Source: Shimazuella alba
Lineage (GTDB): Bacteria; Bacillota; Bacilli; Thermoactinomycetales; Thermoactinomycetaceae
Assembly: GCF_009831235.1 (NCBI RefSeq)
Contig: NZ_WUUL01000006.1
Coordinates: 186,001-250,000 of the forward strand
Reading direction: 5' to 3'
DNA: 64,000 nt
Shown: positions 37,658 through 47,773 of the stretch, piece by piece
Layout of the letters: the number at the start of each line of letters is the position of its first letter
Numbering within the stretch: position 1 is the first letter of the stretch
The notes under the pieces: model-generated
The model's input: the letters and a program-made list of their open reading frames with translations, nothing else
The model's database searches: none
What the model was told of the DNA's origin: nothing
Translations under genes and position numbers: made by a program

Positions 37658-38422
37658 TTAAGTTCCACTATGAACATCTGCACGTGTATAATAAAAAATG
37701 CAGAAACCAAGTGAAACAACAAAAGTTACTATCAAAATAACCAACGCAGGAATCACATACGGGTTAGGCCCCATCTCAGCTAAACCTTGAGCTAGATCAC
37801 GAACTGGCCAATAAGGTGTAAGCCAAGGAAATAAGATGACGTCCATACTATGACCTAATTCGCATATTGCCGCAATAAGAGAGACCCCTCCTCCTAACAC
37901 CGCAGTAGGTATGACACTCTTCCAAACCATGCTTATTGCTGCTGCTACTGGAATGGTGCCAAATGAGAGAACACAAATCAATAAATTCATCTTCAACCCC
38001 AACAATACCGTAGTTAGATCTAATTGATGTATTACAAATAGCGTGGAGCTGACCACGATCAGAAATGAAAGTATGGAAGTGATCGAAATAAGTATCCACA
38101 CTACCAATAATTTTACAAAAAGAAAACTGACACGTGAGACTGGATAGGAAAATAGTTGATTGATTGTACGTTCCTGATACTCACGAGCTACCACATATCC
38201 GGTCATCAAAGAAAATAATAACGGCCCTAGTATTGTTACAATCATCCCTTGTCGATAAAACAATTCTTGGAGATCTAAAGGTACAATAGTCCCATCGGGA
38301 CCTACTTTCGGTGACACTGCCATCAAACTCCATAGACAAACAGGTATTAATGCAACGAGGATCAACCAGTATATTTTTGTGTGTTTAAGTTTTATGATTT
38401 CGGCATAAACAACATTAAGCAA
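37658..38422 (-). CDS. ABC-2-type transporter permease
   Basis: 254 residues with six helices in the ABC-2 pattern (first helix IYWLILVALIPVCLWSL; REYQERTINQLFSYPVSR loop). It overlaps the ATPase gene by 8 bases, so it is translationally coupled. It resembles the small permeases of BcrAB/YcbNO-type exporters for peptide antibiotics. Confidence 0.88.
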   Translation of the reverse strand: MLNVVYAEIIKLKHTKIYWLILVALIPVCLWSLMAVSPKVGPDGTIVPLDLQELFYRQGMIVTILGPLLFSLMTGYVVAREYQERTINQLFSYPVSRVSFLFVKLLVVWILISITSILSFLIVVSSTLFVIHQLDLTTVLLGLKMNLLICVLSFGTIPVAAAISMVWKSVIPTAVLGGGVSLIAAICELGHSMDVILFPWLTPYWPVRDLAQGLAEMGPNPYVIPALVILIVTFVVSLGFCIFYYTRADVHSGT

Positions 38423-39335
38423 GTTTGTCCCCTCCCGTTAATTTAAGAAAGTAATCTTCTAAATTCTCCCTAGATAACACGATTTCTTTTACACCAATAT
38501 TTTGATCGGTCAAGGTCTTATTCACCAGATCAGTTTGGTCTAGACATTCATATATTCGCAAAATGCCAGTTCCAGCTACTTGATAGTCCGTTACCTTTAG
38601 CTTTTGTTCTAAAACATAAGCTGCACGTTGATCATCATCAACCTTCATCTCCAAAAAGCGCCTCGTCTTTTGCTGTAGCGTTTTATCGTCTATTTCCTCA
38701 AGCAATCTACCTTTATGAATAATTCCAATACGATTCGCCACTTGCTCCATTTCGCTTAACAAATGACTGGAGATAATAAAAGTAATTCCGCGTTGCTTCG
38801 CTAATTTTAAAAAGAGTTCTCGAACTTCCCGAATCGCACCCGGATCTAATCCATTGGTTGGTTCATCCAAAATCAAAAGTTCTGGACGATGAAGCAGAGC
38901 CCTTGCAATCCCTAATCTTTGCTTCATTCCTAAGGAGTAATGCTTCACTTTTTGCTTTTTTACATCAAAGAGACCAACGGTGGTTAAAACCTCATCAATT
39001 GATTCTTGATTACCTATTCCCATCAGACGACGATGAATCTCTAGATTTTCTACTGCACTCAGATTAAGGTAAAATCCAGGATATTCAATGATTGCACCAA
39101 TTCGTTCTAATGCTTTGATTCGATTGCCATGAAAACTTTCCTGAAATAGTTCAAACTCCCCTGATGTTGGGCGAATCAGACCGATGAGCATGCGAAGCGT
39201 GGTTGTCTTACCTGCACCATTCTGTCCCAAAAAGCCATAAATATCACCAGCTTTCACATTCATATTCAGATCACTGACTATTGCATGACTTCCATATTGT
39301 TTGGTTAACTGATGGGTTTGTAACACATAATTCAA
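38415..39335 (-). CDS. ABC transporter ATP-binding protein, BcrA-like
   Basis: 306 residues: Walker A GQNGAGKTTT, Q-loop IEYPGFY, signature YSLGMKQRLG, Walker B LLILDEPTNGLD, H-loop SSHLL. An 80-residue C-terminal extension is typical of the BcrA/NatA group. It is first gene of the ABC pair downstream of the two-component system at 39.4-41.0 kb. Confidence 0.93.
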   Translation of the reverse strand: MNYVLQTHQLTKQYGSHAIVSDLNMNVKAGDIYGFLGQNGAGKTTTLRMLIGLIRPTSGEFELFQESFHGNRIKALERIGAIIEYPGFYLNLSAVENLEIHRRLMGIGNQESIDEVLTTVGLFDVKKQKVKHYSLGMKQRLGIARALLHRPELLILDEPTNGLDPGAIREVRELFLKLAKQRGITFIISSHLLSEMEQVANRIGIIHKGRLLEEIDDKTLQQKTRRFLEMKVDDDQRAAYVLEQKLKVTDYQVAGTGILRIYECLDQTDLVNKTLTDQNIGVKEIVLSRENLEDYFLKLTGGDKLA

Positions 39336-39428
39336 AGTGATCGACTCCCTTCCATACTTACTATATAGAAGTGTTCTAACATGCTATATAAATATTCCTT
39401 ACAAAGATCTTAAATTTTCGATTCCTTT

Positions 39429-40346
39429 TCAATTCCTCATAAATCCAAATGAAAAAATGGTTTTTTCATTTGGAGCACTTGTTACAGTGATCTTACCCCC
39501 ATGCTTTTCAACAAGATTCTTGGCAATAGTTAATCCCAGACCTGTTCCTTGAGTAGAAGTATTCCTTGAAACAGACCCAGTATAAAGTCTCTCAAAAACA
39601 TAGGGGATATCTTCTTTAGAAATCCCTTTGCCTTTATCCCAAACATCGACCCAGACAAGATCTCCTTCCTCTCGGAGACCTACCCCAATTTCCTTACCAT
39701 CATAACCGTAACGCAAGGCATTCGACAAAAAGTTGTTTAAGATCCGGTGTAAACAGTCTACATCAGCCTTGACATAAAAAGGTTCATCAGGCATGTTGAT
39801 TACAGGTACAATATCTGCCTTTACAAACACTGGATAGAATCCGACAAGAACTTCCGAAATGATTTGCACCAAGTCTATTTTTTGTAAGTTTAGTTTAAAA
39901 TCGTTTGCTTCCAGCTTTGCCAATTCAAAAAAGTCTTGCAATAGTTTAAGCAAGGAATTCCCTTTATTAGTTATGATTTGTAGAAATTCACCCTTCTCTT
40001 TTGTTGTCAAAGTAGGATCATTTCTCATTGCTTCAATATATCCTAATAATGAAGTCAACGGAGTTCGTAAATCGTGAGAAATATTCGCGACCATCCTTTT
40101 TCGCTCTTCCTCCAAAAATTCGATGCGCTCAAAATCAACTTGAAAGTGATCCATAAGTTGATTCAATGCTTCAGCCAATTCTTTTACGTCTTTTTGAGAT
40201 GTACGTAATCGATAGCGTAGATTCAGACTACCTGTCTGTATCTCCTTTGTAATCAAGGTCATCTTTTTTAATTGAAAAAGTAGCTGTATGTGCTTAATAA
40301 AAAGAAAGAAGATGACGAATAGAAGTACAAGAAGCAGGTTCCACAT
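39429..40346 (-). CDS. Sensor histidine kinase, YcbM/BcrS-like
   Basis: 305 residues with one N-terminal helix (about 2-24), a HAMP-like linker, phospho-acceptor His91 in ANISHDLRTPLTSL, and ATPase boxes NFLSNALRYG, DKGKGI and TQGTGLGL. There is no external sensor domain. ATG 40346 is one base after the regulator stop (TAATATG), with GAGAGGTG as its site. With the ABC genes downstream it forms a YcbLM-NO-like unit. Confidence 0.9.
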   Translation of the reverse strand: MWNLLLVLLFVIFFLFIKHIQLLFQLKKMTLITKEIQTGSLNLRYRLRTSQKDVKELAEALNQLMDHFQVDFERIEFLEEERKRMVANISHDLRTPLTSLLGYIEAMRNDPTLTTKEKGEFLQIITNKGNSLLKLLQDFFELAKLEANDFKLNLQKIDLVQIISEVLVGFYPVFVKADIVPVINMPDEPFYVKADVDCLHRILNNFLSNALRYGYDGKEIGVGLREEGDLVWVDVWDKGKGISKEDIPYVFERLYTGSVSRNTSTQGTGLGLTIAKNLVEKHGGKITVTSAPNEKTIFSFGFMRN

Positions 40347-40347
40347 A

Positions 40348-41049
40348 TTAGCACCTCTCACCCAATTTGTATCCAAAACCCCACATCGTTTGTAAATAGA
40401 CAGGATTGGACGGATCTTTTTCAATCTTTGTTCTGAGGCGATTGATATGAACCATGACTGTATTGTAGTCTCCTATACTCTCTTCTCCCCATACTGCCTG
40501 AAAGATATGGGACTTTGTAAACACACGTGTTGGATTTTCTAGAAATAGCTTCAAAATAGCAAATTCCTTGGCAGTTACATTTTTTTTCTGCCCGCTAACA
40601 GTAATTTCATATGTGCCCATATTCAGCTCTAAATCTCCATGCTTTAATATCTTCTCTCTGTTTTCAGATGCATCGAATTTAAAGTCCATATACCTACGAA
40701 GCTGCGCCTTGACTCTTGCGATCAGTTCACCAATGGTGAAAGGTTTAGTCATATAATCATCAGCGCCGAGTTCTAAACTAGATATTTTATCCATTTCACT
40801 GTCTCTTGCAGATAAAATAATAATCGGAAAGGTTTTCTTTTCTCGAACAATTCGCAAGACTTCTTGTCCATTAACCTTCGGCAGCATCAAATCTAAAATA
40901 ATCAGCTGATATTCATATTTTGATAGATAAGCTAATGCTTCCTTTCCGTTATATACACCATCTGTTTGGTAACCTTCTTTTCTTAGATATCTTGTCACTA
41001 ATTGATTAATCTCTCTATCATCTTCAATCACTAAAATTCGGATATCCAT
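40348..41049 (-). CDS. OmpR-family response regulator
   Basis: 233 residues: receiver with Asp53 in ILDLMLPKVNG and Lys in TKPFTIG, then a winged helix ending QTMWGFGYKLG. AAAGGAGAAG precedes the ATG. It heads a probable five-gene unit with the kinase, ABC genes and hydrolase, all on the minus strand. Confidence 0.93.
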   Translation of the reverse strand: MDIRILVIEDDREINQLVTRYLRKEGYQTDGVYNGKEALAYLSKYEYQLIILDLMLPKVNGQEVLRIVREKKTFPIIILSARDSEMDKISSLELGADDYMTKPFTIGELIARVKAQLRRYMDFKFDASENREKILKHGDLELNMGTYEITVSGQKKNVTAKEFAILKLFLENPTRVFTKSHIFQAVWGEESIGDYNTVMVHINRLRTKIEKDPSNPVYLQTMWGFGYKLGERC

Positions 41050-41216
41050 TCGCTTCTCCTTTGTTTTTTCATTTTTAAGGTTTTAGGCTTTTTAAACACG
41101 AGATACTACCTTCTCTACTTTTTTATGATAGGTTCATTTTTACTATTAGACTATTTTTCCATAACAAATGTTGATAAGCTTCTGTACTCATTATCTAATA
41201 GCACTTGCTACCCATA

Positions 41217-41356
41217 CCAAAGCGAAGATGCTAGCGGATGGAGCAACCTTTGTAATTTTTAGATGGCAGACACGGAAAACATAGTTCAACTTGTGCCGTA
41301 GGCACGCAATCATCAAGCGGTTTCCTAACATGTTTAAACGTTATTTATGCAACAAC
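41217..41356. repeat. Dispersed intergenic repeat family B, copy 2
   Basis: Matches 531-664, including CGGAAAACATAGTTCAACTT, a perfect hairpin GTGCC-GTA-GGCAC, ATCATCAAGCGG and TTATTTATGCAACAACAC. It lies in the 673-base gap between the two-component regulator and the AraC gene. Confidence 0.6.
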
Positions 41357-41487
41357 ACTAATAAACAAAAAAAACCTTATTTTCATGTATCTGTCCCTGT
41401 TATCGTATGTTCAATCATTTTATTAGTTTATCAATAATAGTTATAAACAAGAACAGCATATATGTTTACTTATAACAAATGACAAAA

Positions 41488-41660
41488 TTCGCCTCCTCTA
41501 CCTCTGAGAAGACGATACACAACTTTTTCCTCGGATTACAAAGCGAGAAAACGTTGGAACTACCAAATGACGATGGCGCGTCATCAAAGTCAAATGCCTG
41601 TTGTATGAATATAGATGTCTAAGATATAGTCATAAGGTCAAATATCAATCTGCTAACTCA
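41488..41660. repeat. Repeat family A, degenerate copy
   Basis: Contains GAGAAGACGATACACAAC, CTCGGATTACAAAGCGAGAA and TACCAAATGACGATGG, in the family order, then GTCTAAGATATAGTCATAAG shared in altered form with the copy at 53.6 kb. Confidence 0.5.
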
Positions 41661-41722
41661 TTGTCCCTTTTAGAAAAATCAGTATTATTTATATATGGAC
41701 TATTTGAGGAGGTTGACATATC

Positions 41723-42682
41723 ATGCACGATACTTTATTTAATCAATTATCAGCAACGACTACCCCTTTTTATCAAAAGCAGTCTTACGAACATGTACTA
41801 CACTACCCTCCTGATATTGCAGAAGGAAAAGTGACTCGCTATCTGCTGCGAGATGGTTTTGAATTAATTATCAGAGATTTAAAAATGCATCAGTCGTTCA
41901 GATTGGAAACCTATCAAGAATCTCCTTTATTTGAACTTGGTTTCAATCTGTATGGAGATATGTTGTTTCAAGCAAATCATAAAACCTATCACACACATAA
42001 CAACCAAATTAGTATGAGTTTTTTACATGATTCTTTCGTGAGCCTGAAACAGTCTGCTGGCGATCATATTTTAACAGTGGGTATCCATCTTACTGAATCT
42101 GCTATTCACGATTATTTTTTTCAATTTTTGCAAGATGACCAACAAACCATTGATTCCTTTTTCAAAAAGGGTGAAGCTAGATTTCTTCAAAAACCAACTG
42201 ATATCATTTTACAGGTAGTCCTACAACAGATTCTTCAATGTCCCTATTCGGGAAACACAGGAAAGATGTATTTAGAAAGCAAAGCTTTAGAGCTACTAAC
42301 TGTCTATTTTGCGAAATACGAAAATCAGAACAAAGCAATTCATACCATCAAATGGTCCAAATCAGATAAAGAGCAAATTGAACAAGCGAAAGAGTGGATT
42401 ATCCGTCATTTAGAAGATCCCATCACCATTGGTTCGATTTCGCAAGCCATAGGGATCAACGATTTTAAATTAAAAAAAGGATTTCGTGAACTATTAGGGA
42501 CTACCGTTTTTCATTATATTCGCGAACAAAGACTAGCCAAAGCTCAACAATTACTTATTATAGGAGAAATGAATGTAACAGAAGTCTCCATTGCTGTTGG
42601 CTATCAGAACCCAAGTCGTTTTGCTGCAGTATTTAAAAACAAATTCGGCATCACACCCAGCCAATATCGATTTGTTAAGTAA
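41723..42682 (+). CDS. AraC-family regulator
   Basis: 319 residues with two C-terminal helix-turn-helix units: ITIGSISQAIGINDFKLKKG, then VTEVSIAVGYQNPSRFAAVF and GITPSQYRF. The N-terminal domain resembles PchR-like regulators. GAGGAGG precedes the ATG. It is followed on the same strand by an MFS exporter and an FAD monooxygenase that it probably controls. Confidence 0.9.
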   Translation: MHDTLFNQLSATTTPFYQKQSYEHVLHYPPDIAEGKVTRYLLRDGFELIIRDLKMHQSFRLETYQESPLFELGFNLYGDMLFQANHKTYHTHNNQISMSFLHDSFVSLKQSAGDHILTVGIHLTESAIHDYFFQFLQDDQQTIDSFFKKGEARFLQKPTDIILQVVLQQILQCPYSGNTGKMYLESKALELLTVYFAKYENQNKAIHTIKWSKSDKEQIEQAKEWIIRHLEDPITIGSISQAIGINDFKLKKGFRELLGTTVFHYIREQRLAKAQQLLIIGEMNVTEVSIAVGYQNPSRFAAVFKNKFGITPSQYRFVK

Positions 42683-42707
42683 CCTAAAAAGAGGTTGCTT
42701 TTTTTAT
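42682..42707 (+). terminator. Short terminator after the AraC gene
   Basis: AACC/GGTT stem of 4-5 bp with loop TAAAAAGA, followed by GCTTTTTTTATT. The stem is weak. An imperfect dyad (CTCC...GATTA / TAATCC...GGAG, 42709-42745) follows in front of the MFS gene and could be an operator. Confidence 0.55.
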
Positions 42708-42801
42708 TGCTCCCGATTGGATTAAAACTAATCCCAATTGGAGCAGTGCAGATTCATTTAATCATCGATAATTACTACAAAGAAATGAGGTGTCAAATTC
42801 G

Positions 42802-43995
42802 ATGCATTCAAAATGGATTATTTTTTTCACTGTACTCAGTGGTTGGATGGGTATCGCAGTAATCAATCCTTTAATGGGTCCTATCGCACGAAACATGGGC
42901 TTAACAGAAATGCATGCTGGTTGGCTCATTGCAATCACTGGAATCATGGTGATTGTAGGGAGTCTTTACTTGGGTCAAAAAAGCGATATATGGGGAAGGA
43001 AAAAAGTCTTACTCATAGGAATGACTGGATTTACTGTTACCATGCTGTTGTTTGGGATCTTCGTTCAGATTGGGTTAGCAGAACCATCAAATCTATGGGC
43101 AATTTTTCTGTTACTGTTGTTGATTCGCCTGATCCAAGGTTTATTTTTTGGAGCTATTCCTTCCACAGGACAAGCTTATATGGCTGATCTCACAACTGGA
43201 AAAGAACGAATCTCAGCAATGTCTCTGATTAGTAGTACGAATGGCTTAGGGTTTGTATTTGGACCTATATTAGGGGCTTTAACTGCTGGATTCCACATCG
43301 CAACTCCATTTTTTATCATAGCGCTTATAACAGCAATTGTAACCATATGGATTTGGGTTTCACTAGTCAACAAAAAATCGAATAGCAACAATGGTGAGAA
43401 TGCAGATATAGGAAAACCCATACTTTTCTCTAAAGTATGGCTACCGCTTGCTTGTAGCTTATTGCTCGCAATGTCATTATCCATGATGCAAGTTATTTCT
43501 GGTTTTTATATTCAAGATACCTTGCACCTATCGATAAAAGACGCAACACGTTATGTCAGTATCTTCATTACTACCGCAGGTCTAGCCTTGGTGTTTGCCC
43601 AAATACTCATCGTCAATCGATTTCGTTGGTCACCTAGAAAACTGATGAGTATTGGATTGCCGATTGTCTGTTTTGGCTTTCTTTTGTTGTCCATCTCTCA
43701 TGAGATTCTTTATTTCTTTATCTCCTTCTTGCTAATTGGCATCGGGATTGGTATGGCTTTACCTGGGTCTATGTCGGCAACTTCGTTAATCGTTGATCGG
43801 ACGCAACAAGGGAAAATTGCAGGAATCATTACTGCACTCAATGGAACAGGGGCGGTCATTGCTCCTTTACTTGGAACTTCACTCTATCAATTGTCCCCAC
43901 AATTTCCCTTTTACACTTGTATCTTTTTGTTATTAGGAGCGAGTCTGTTGATCTGGACTTTAGGTAGAAAGACACTCAATCCATCCAATATTTAA
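42802..43995 (+). CDS. MFS exporter (paralogue 1)
   Basis: 397 residues, twelve helices. Motif A GQKSDIWGRKKVLLIG, and helix 5 motif C-like NGLGFVFGPILGALTAG. GAGGTG lies 9 bases before ATG 42802. It is clearly paralogous to the exporter at 49317 (same start SKWIIF, MGIAVINPLMGPIAR, STGQAYMAD). It is followed after 14 bases by an FAD monooxygenase, so the pair forms an inactivate-and-export cassette. Confidence 0.9.
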   Translation: MHSKWIIFFTVLSGWMGIAVINPLMGPIARNMGLTEMHAGWLIAITGIMVIVGSLYLGQKSDIWGRKKVLLIGMTGFTVTMLLFGIFVQIGLAEPSNLWAIFLLLLLIRLIQGLFFGAIPSTGQAYMADLTTGKERISAMSLISSTNGLGFVFGPILGALTAGFHIATPFFIIALITAIVTIWIWVSLVNKKSNSNNGENADIGKPILFSKVWLPLACSLLLAMSLSMMQVISGFYIQDTLHLSIKDATRYVSIFITTAGLALVFAQILIVNRFRWSPRKLMSIGLPIVCFGFLLLSISHEILYFFISFLLIGIGIGMALPGSMSATSLIVDRTQQGKIAGIITALNGTGAVIAPLLGTSLYQLSPQFPFYTCIFLLLGASLLIWTLGRKTLNPSNI

Positions 43996-44009
43996 GTAGG
44001 TGAACAAAG

Positions 44010-45143
44010 ATGAATATTTTAATTTCAGGTGCTGGAATCGCTGGACTTACGCTAGCAAAACGGCTGTTAATGGAAGGTTATCAACCAACCATTATTGAAA
44101 AAGCAACTACCTTTCGCTCAGTAGGATCCATGGTCGAATTGAATCAAGATGCGATTACTGTCTTAAAAAAAATGGGTTTGATAGATGAAATACAAAAAAG
44201 AAATGTAAAATTAGCAAAACGACAATTCCTTGATGCAAAGGGAAATCTATTATATGAACTATCCATGAAAACTACCAAAGGCTCGGAGTTAGAAAGAGTT
44301 TTGATTCATCGTTTCACCTGGCATGATATCCTATATCGATCAGTATATGAACATATACCAATCCAATTTGGATCAAACATTCAGGCACTATCTGAGGATG
44401 AAACAGGAATTCAGGTTACTTTTCAAAACGGAATACAGCAACACTATGATTTGGTCATTGGTGCAGATGGTGTTCATTCACAAACAAGAAAACTCCTACT
44501 TGGAAATCAATATGAACAACATGAGGATATTGGGTACATGGTATTTACCATAAAAAATCCGATCATAAAAAAAATGCCTGTTCATCTAGAAATGGGAATA
44601 AATTATGCAACTTATCTCCCTGGCTTTTATCTACAATTTGGTTTTGATGAAAACTATGCAGCCGGCTTGTTCATGTATCAAAAAGACCGAAATATCAAGT
44701 TTTCAGGAGAACAGAAAAAAACATTCTTATTACAGAAATGTAAGTCTATTGAGTGGGGAATCCATCAGGTGATAGAGCAAATTGATCCTGCTTATATATA
44801 TGAAGACACAATGAGCATAATTAACTTACCTGAGTGGAGTAAAGGAAGAACGGTCTGGGTTGGAGACGCTGCACATGCTATGACCTTTATGCTAGGAACA
44901 GGTGGGGGGAAAGCAATGCTTGGAGCGGATCGTCTAGTGAATGCATTGATGGAAACTACTAATTACAAAGAAGCATTCTCTAAATATGAATCTCTTCATC
45001 GGATTGATGTAGAGAGATTACAACAGAAATCCGTTGAAGCAGCAAAGTTTACAATCTCTAATAGTTTAGAGGAATTCAAACAAAAAAATTTGTTACTGCA
45101 ACATGCTCCAGATCAATTATTAAAAAGATACTCCTCTGAATAA
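44010..45143 (+). CDS. FAD-dependent monooxygenase, TetX/UbiH-like
   Basis: 377 residues. The FAD fold motif is GAGIAGLTLAKRL at residues about 7-19. The DG motif is VIGADGVHSQTR. The second FAD contact is VWVGDAAHAMTFMLGTGG. This architecture is shared by class A flavin hydroxylases, including Tet(X) and aromatic hydroxylases. It lies directly behind an MFS gene under AraC. The substrate is unknown; tetracycline activity should not be assumed. Confidence 0.88.
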   Translation: MNILISGAGIAGLTLAKRLLMEGYQPTIIEKATTFRSVGSMVELNQDAITVLKKMGLIDEIQKRNVKLAKRQFLDAKGNLLYELSMKTTKGSELERVLIHRFTWHDILYRSVYEHIPIQFGSNIQALSEDETGIQVTFQNGIQQHYDLVIGADGVHSQTRKLLLGNQYEQHEDIGYMVFTIKNPIIKKMPVHLEMGINYATYLPGFYLQFGFDENYAAGLFMYQKDRNIKFSGEQKKTFLLQKCKSIEWGIHQVIEQIDPAYIYEDTMSIINLPEWSKGRTVWVGDAAHAMTFMLGTGGGKAMLGADRLVNALMETTNYKEAFSKYESLHRIDVERLQQKSVEAAKFTISNSLEEFKQKNLLLQHAPDQLLKRYSSE

Positions 45144-45179
45144 TAAAATTTAAATAATTTCAGGTCCACAAATAACGAA

Positions 45180-45216
45180 AAACCACCTTCTCAAAAACAT
45201 GAGAAGGTGGTTTTTT
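45180..45216 (+). terminator. Terminator with repeat-A tail
   Basis: A perfect 14-bp stem (45180-45193 with 45200-45213) is followed by TTTTTTACACTACTTC, the family A extension. It ends the AraC-MFS-monooxygenase transcript. Confidence 0.9.
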
Positions 45217-45556
45217 ACACTACTTCTTAACAACCACGCCAATGCCACATGTGACTCTTTTTCTCTCAATTCCGCACACAACTTAGAAAATTTCTCAAGC
45301 TGTGAGTGATGTATTTCAATAAATCGATCGTTGTGATGTGAGTGGTCCTATTTTTATTTAATGCATTCCCACCGAGAACTCCCCCTGCTAAAGGACTCCA
45401 TGCCACCACGCCTAATCCCAAATCTTTAGTAGCAGGTAATACCTCCAATTCAGGAGTTCTTTCTAATAAACTGTATTTGTGTTGTTCAGTAACTAATCCC
45501 ATAAAATGACGCTCTTTGGCTGCTGCTTGTGCTTTTACCAAATGCCAACCCAGCAA
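45208..45556 (-). pseudogene. Aldo/keto reductase fragment
   Basis: The central and late part of an AKR: GWHLVKAQAAAKE, VTEQHKYSLLERTPELEVLP, GLGVVAWSPLAGGVLGG. After a frameshift near 45340, LEKFSKLCAELREKESHVAL and AWLL follow in another frame. The N-terminal half and the last part are absent, the latter cut by the terminator. A typical family member is about 320 residues. Confidence 0.75.
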
Positions 45557-45659
45557 ACTTATTCCCTTGTTAGTTTAGATCAGAATGGGTGCGCACCTAC
45601 AAAGATGCTGTACTTCCCACAAATAGTAATAAATATAAAATAGGAATCTCAAAAATAGT

Positions 45660-46799
45660 TCACAAGGTCAAATCATTTCTATAAAGCTCTGAAGGCAAGT
45701 AAACGGTAAATGTCGTTCCCTCGTCTGGTTGGCTCACAACGTTGATAAAACCTCCGTGAGCTTTAACAAATTGGTGAGCAATGGACAATCCAATCCCTGT
45801 TCCGCCTGTATGCCGTGATCGAGCCTTTTCTACCCGATAAAAACGATCGAACAGATGAGGAAGTTCTTCCTCAGGTATCCCAATCCCGGTATCGATTACG
45901 GAAACACATGTGTAAACCTTATCTTGATCAACAACGTTGTCTTTGATATCAACCGCTATCACTCCGCCATTAGGAGTATATCGGATTGCATTAGTCAACA
46001 AGTTGATAAATACTTGCGTTATTCTTCTGGCATCGACTTTTACAATCACAGGATTTGGGCAGGAAGAGAGGCTCATCCTCAGTCCATTCTCTTCAGCCTC
46101 TATCTTTACATCATTGACGATTTGTTTCAGTTTTTCCCTCAGATCGATCGACTTGCAATCTAACGTCAGCCGTCCTGCTTCGGCCAACGACAAAACATGA
46201 AGATCATCCACTAACAAACTTAGGCGGATCACTTCGTCATGAAGTCTAAGCAGTACTTCAGGAGAGACATTTTGACTGGCTTGCTGAGTATTTTCCAACT
46301 TTAATTGCATAATAGAAAGCGGAGTGCGAAGCTCATGAGCGACATCCGCAAACATCCGCTTTCGCACAATCTCAGCTTCTCGTAAACGAAGCGTCATGTC
46401 GTTAAATGTCCGGACAACTTTCCCATATTCGTCCTTAGATTCCATAGGAACATTCACGTTTAGATCTCCTTTTGCAACCCGTTCAATAGCGGCTACAAGT
46501 TTTCGAAGCGGAAGTGTGATGACTCCTGATATCCAGAGACTAAAATACAGACCAGTTGCGATAAAAAATACAGCAATTCCAACCCCCATCAGCTTCATTT
46601 TGTCAATTACAAACGTCTTCAACATCTCCATTTGATGATCGGGTGAGGCTTTCAAAAAAGCTGTTCCGATTTGTTCCTTGCGAAATTCATCAAAAACGAG
46701 GTTCATATAAATTTGATAAGTAAAAATGTGAGAAAGGGTAATGATCAAAACAAGTAGCCCCATGTAAGCAAAAATTTTTTGCCGTACTGTCATTTTCAT
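45660..46799 (-). CDS. Sensor histidine kinase with HAMP domain
   Basis: 379 residues: two membrane helices (about 10-30 and 72-94) around a 40-residue external loop, a HAMP domain, His155 in ADVAHELRTPLSIM, and ATPase boxes NLLTNAIRYTPNGG, DTGIGIPEEELPHLFDRFY and GGTGIGLSI. It overlaps its regulator by 4 bases (ATGA). Base composition is richer in GC than the flanks, suggesting separate origin. Confidence 0.93.
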   Translation of the reverse strand: MKMTVRQKIFAYMGLLVLIITLSHIFTYQIYMNLVFDEFRKEQIGTAFLKASPDHQMEMLKTFVIDKMKLMGVGIAVFFIATGLYFSLWISGVITLPLRKLVAAIERVAKGDLNVNVPMESKDEYGKVVRTFNDMTLRLREAEIVRKRMFADVAHELRTPLSIMQLKLENTQQASQNVSPEVLLRLHDEVIRLSLLVDDLHVLSLAEAGRLTLDCKSIDLREKLKQIVNDVKIEAEENGLRMSLSSCPNPVIVKVDARRITQVFINLLTNAIRYTPNGGVIAVDIKDNVVDQDKVYTCVSVIDTGIGIPEEELPHLFDRFYRVEKARSRHTGGTGIGLSIAHQFVKAHGGFINVVSQPDEGTTFTVYLPSELYRNDLTL

Positions 46800-47482
46800 G
46801 ATTGTTCACCGAAACGATAGCCGAAGCCGTATACGGTCTGGATATATCGCGGGTTGGCTGGGGAGTCTCCCAGTTTCCGTCGAAGGTTTCGAATATGAGA
46901 ATCCATCGTCCGTTCATAACCTAAATATTCGTCTCCGAGCGCGACTTTTAATAACTGCAGGCGGCTAAAAACAATACCAGGACGTGCAGCCAATGTGTAC
47001 AAAATTTTAAATTCGGTCGGTGTTAGTTGGATTTCTTGGGAGTCTTTGTATACTTGGCATTTGGCTTCGGAAATGGTCAAATTGTCTCTTTCCAAAAACT
47101 GAGGCTTGTTTTCTGGTCCATGCAAGCGCCGAAGTAACACCCGGCTGCGCGTAGCTAGTTCACGCAAGCTAAAAGGCTTTGTCAAATAATCGTCCGCTCC
47201 AATTTCCAAACCAACGATTTTATCCGATTCATCTGATCGGGCTGTGACCATAATAATGCCGCAATTCGATATTTGCCTTAACTCGCGGCAAACATCTAGG
47301 CCGCTCTTTTCAGGAAGCATCCAATCAAGCACAACAAGTTCTGGCTGCTCTAACTGGACGAGCTCAAGTGCTTTTCTTCCGTTTTGGCAGGTGTAGACTC
47401 GAAATCCTTCACGTTGCAGATAAGTTTGCATTTCTTCCAACATGTTGGTCTCATCCTCTACAATCAGCAATTTTGCTTCCAT
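46796..47482 (-). CDS. OmpR-family response regulator
   Basis: 228 residues: Asp53 in VLDWMLPEKSG, Lys in TKPFSLRE, and a winged helix ending QTVYGFGYRFG. It is divergent from the FAD oxidoreductase at 47774 with a 291-base gap, which may contain its targets. GC-rich like its partner kinase. Confidence 0.93.
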   Translation of the reverse strand: MEAKLLIVEDETNMLEEMQTYLQREGFRVYTCQNGRKALELVQLEQPELVVLDWMLPEKSGLDVCRELRQISNCGIIMVTARSDESDKIVGLEIGADDYLTKPFSLRELATRSRVLLRRLHGPENKPQFLERDNLTISEAKCQVYKDSQEIQLTPTEFKILYTLAARPGIVFSRLQLLKVALGDEYLGYERTMDSHIRNLRRKLGDSPANPRYIQTVYGFGYRFGEQS

Positions 47483-47773
47483 TCCAATTTCATCCTTTCA
47501 GTACAGAAATTCATATTTAATATTATATCGTGGATTAATTGGATAAATAAAAAAACCACACAAATTGAGAATAATCTGCATAAGTTCTCGACAATTATTA
47601 TGTAAATTAACGTCGAAAGGGAACGGACGTACAAAAAATCATAGGAGTTTAATCTGTTCACTCAGGAGAAACAAAAAGATTAAGCCACGAAGGATTAATC
47701 CCAAGTTACTTTTTAAGATTAGCAATAGAAAAAATAGCCTATGGCGAAAGAGGACAATAGAAGGATGACAATC

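Noticed and set aside
44010-45143. Naming the monooxygenase tet(X)
   Set aside because: Only the general flavin-hydroxylase motifs are shared; nothing in the sequence fixes tetracycline as substrate.
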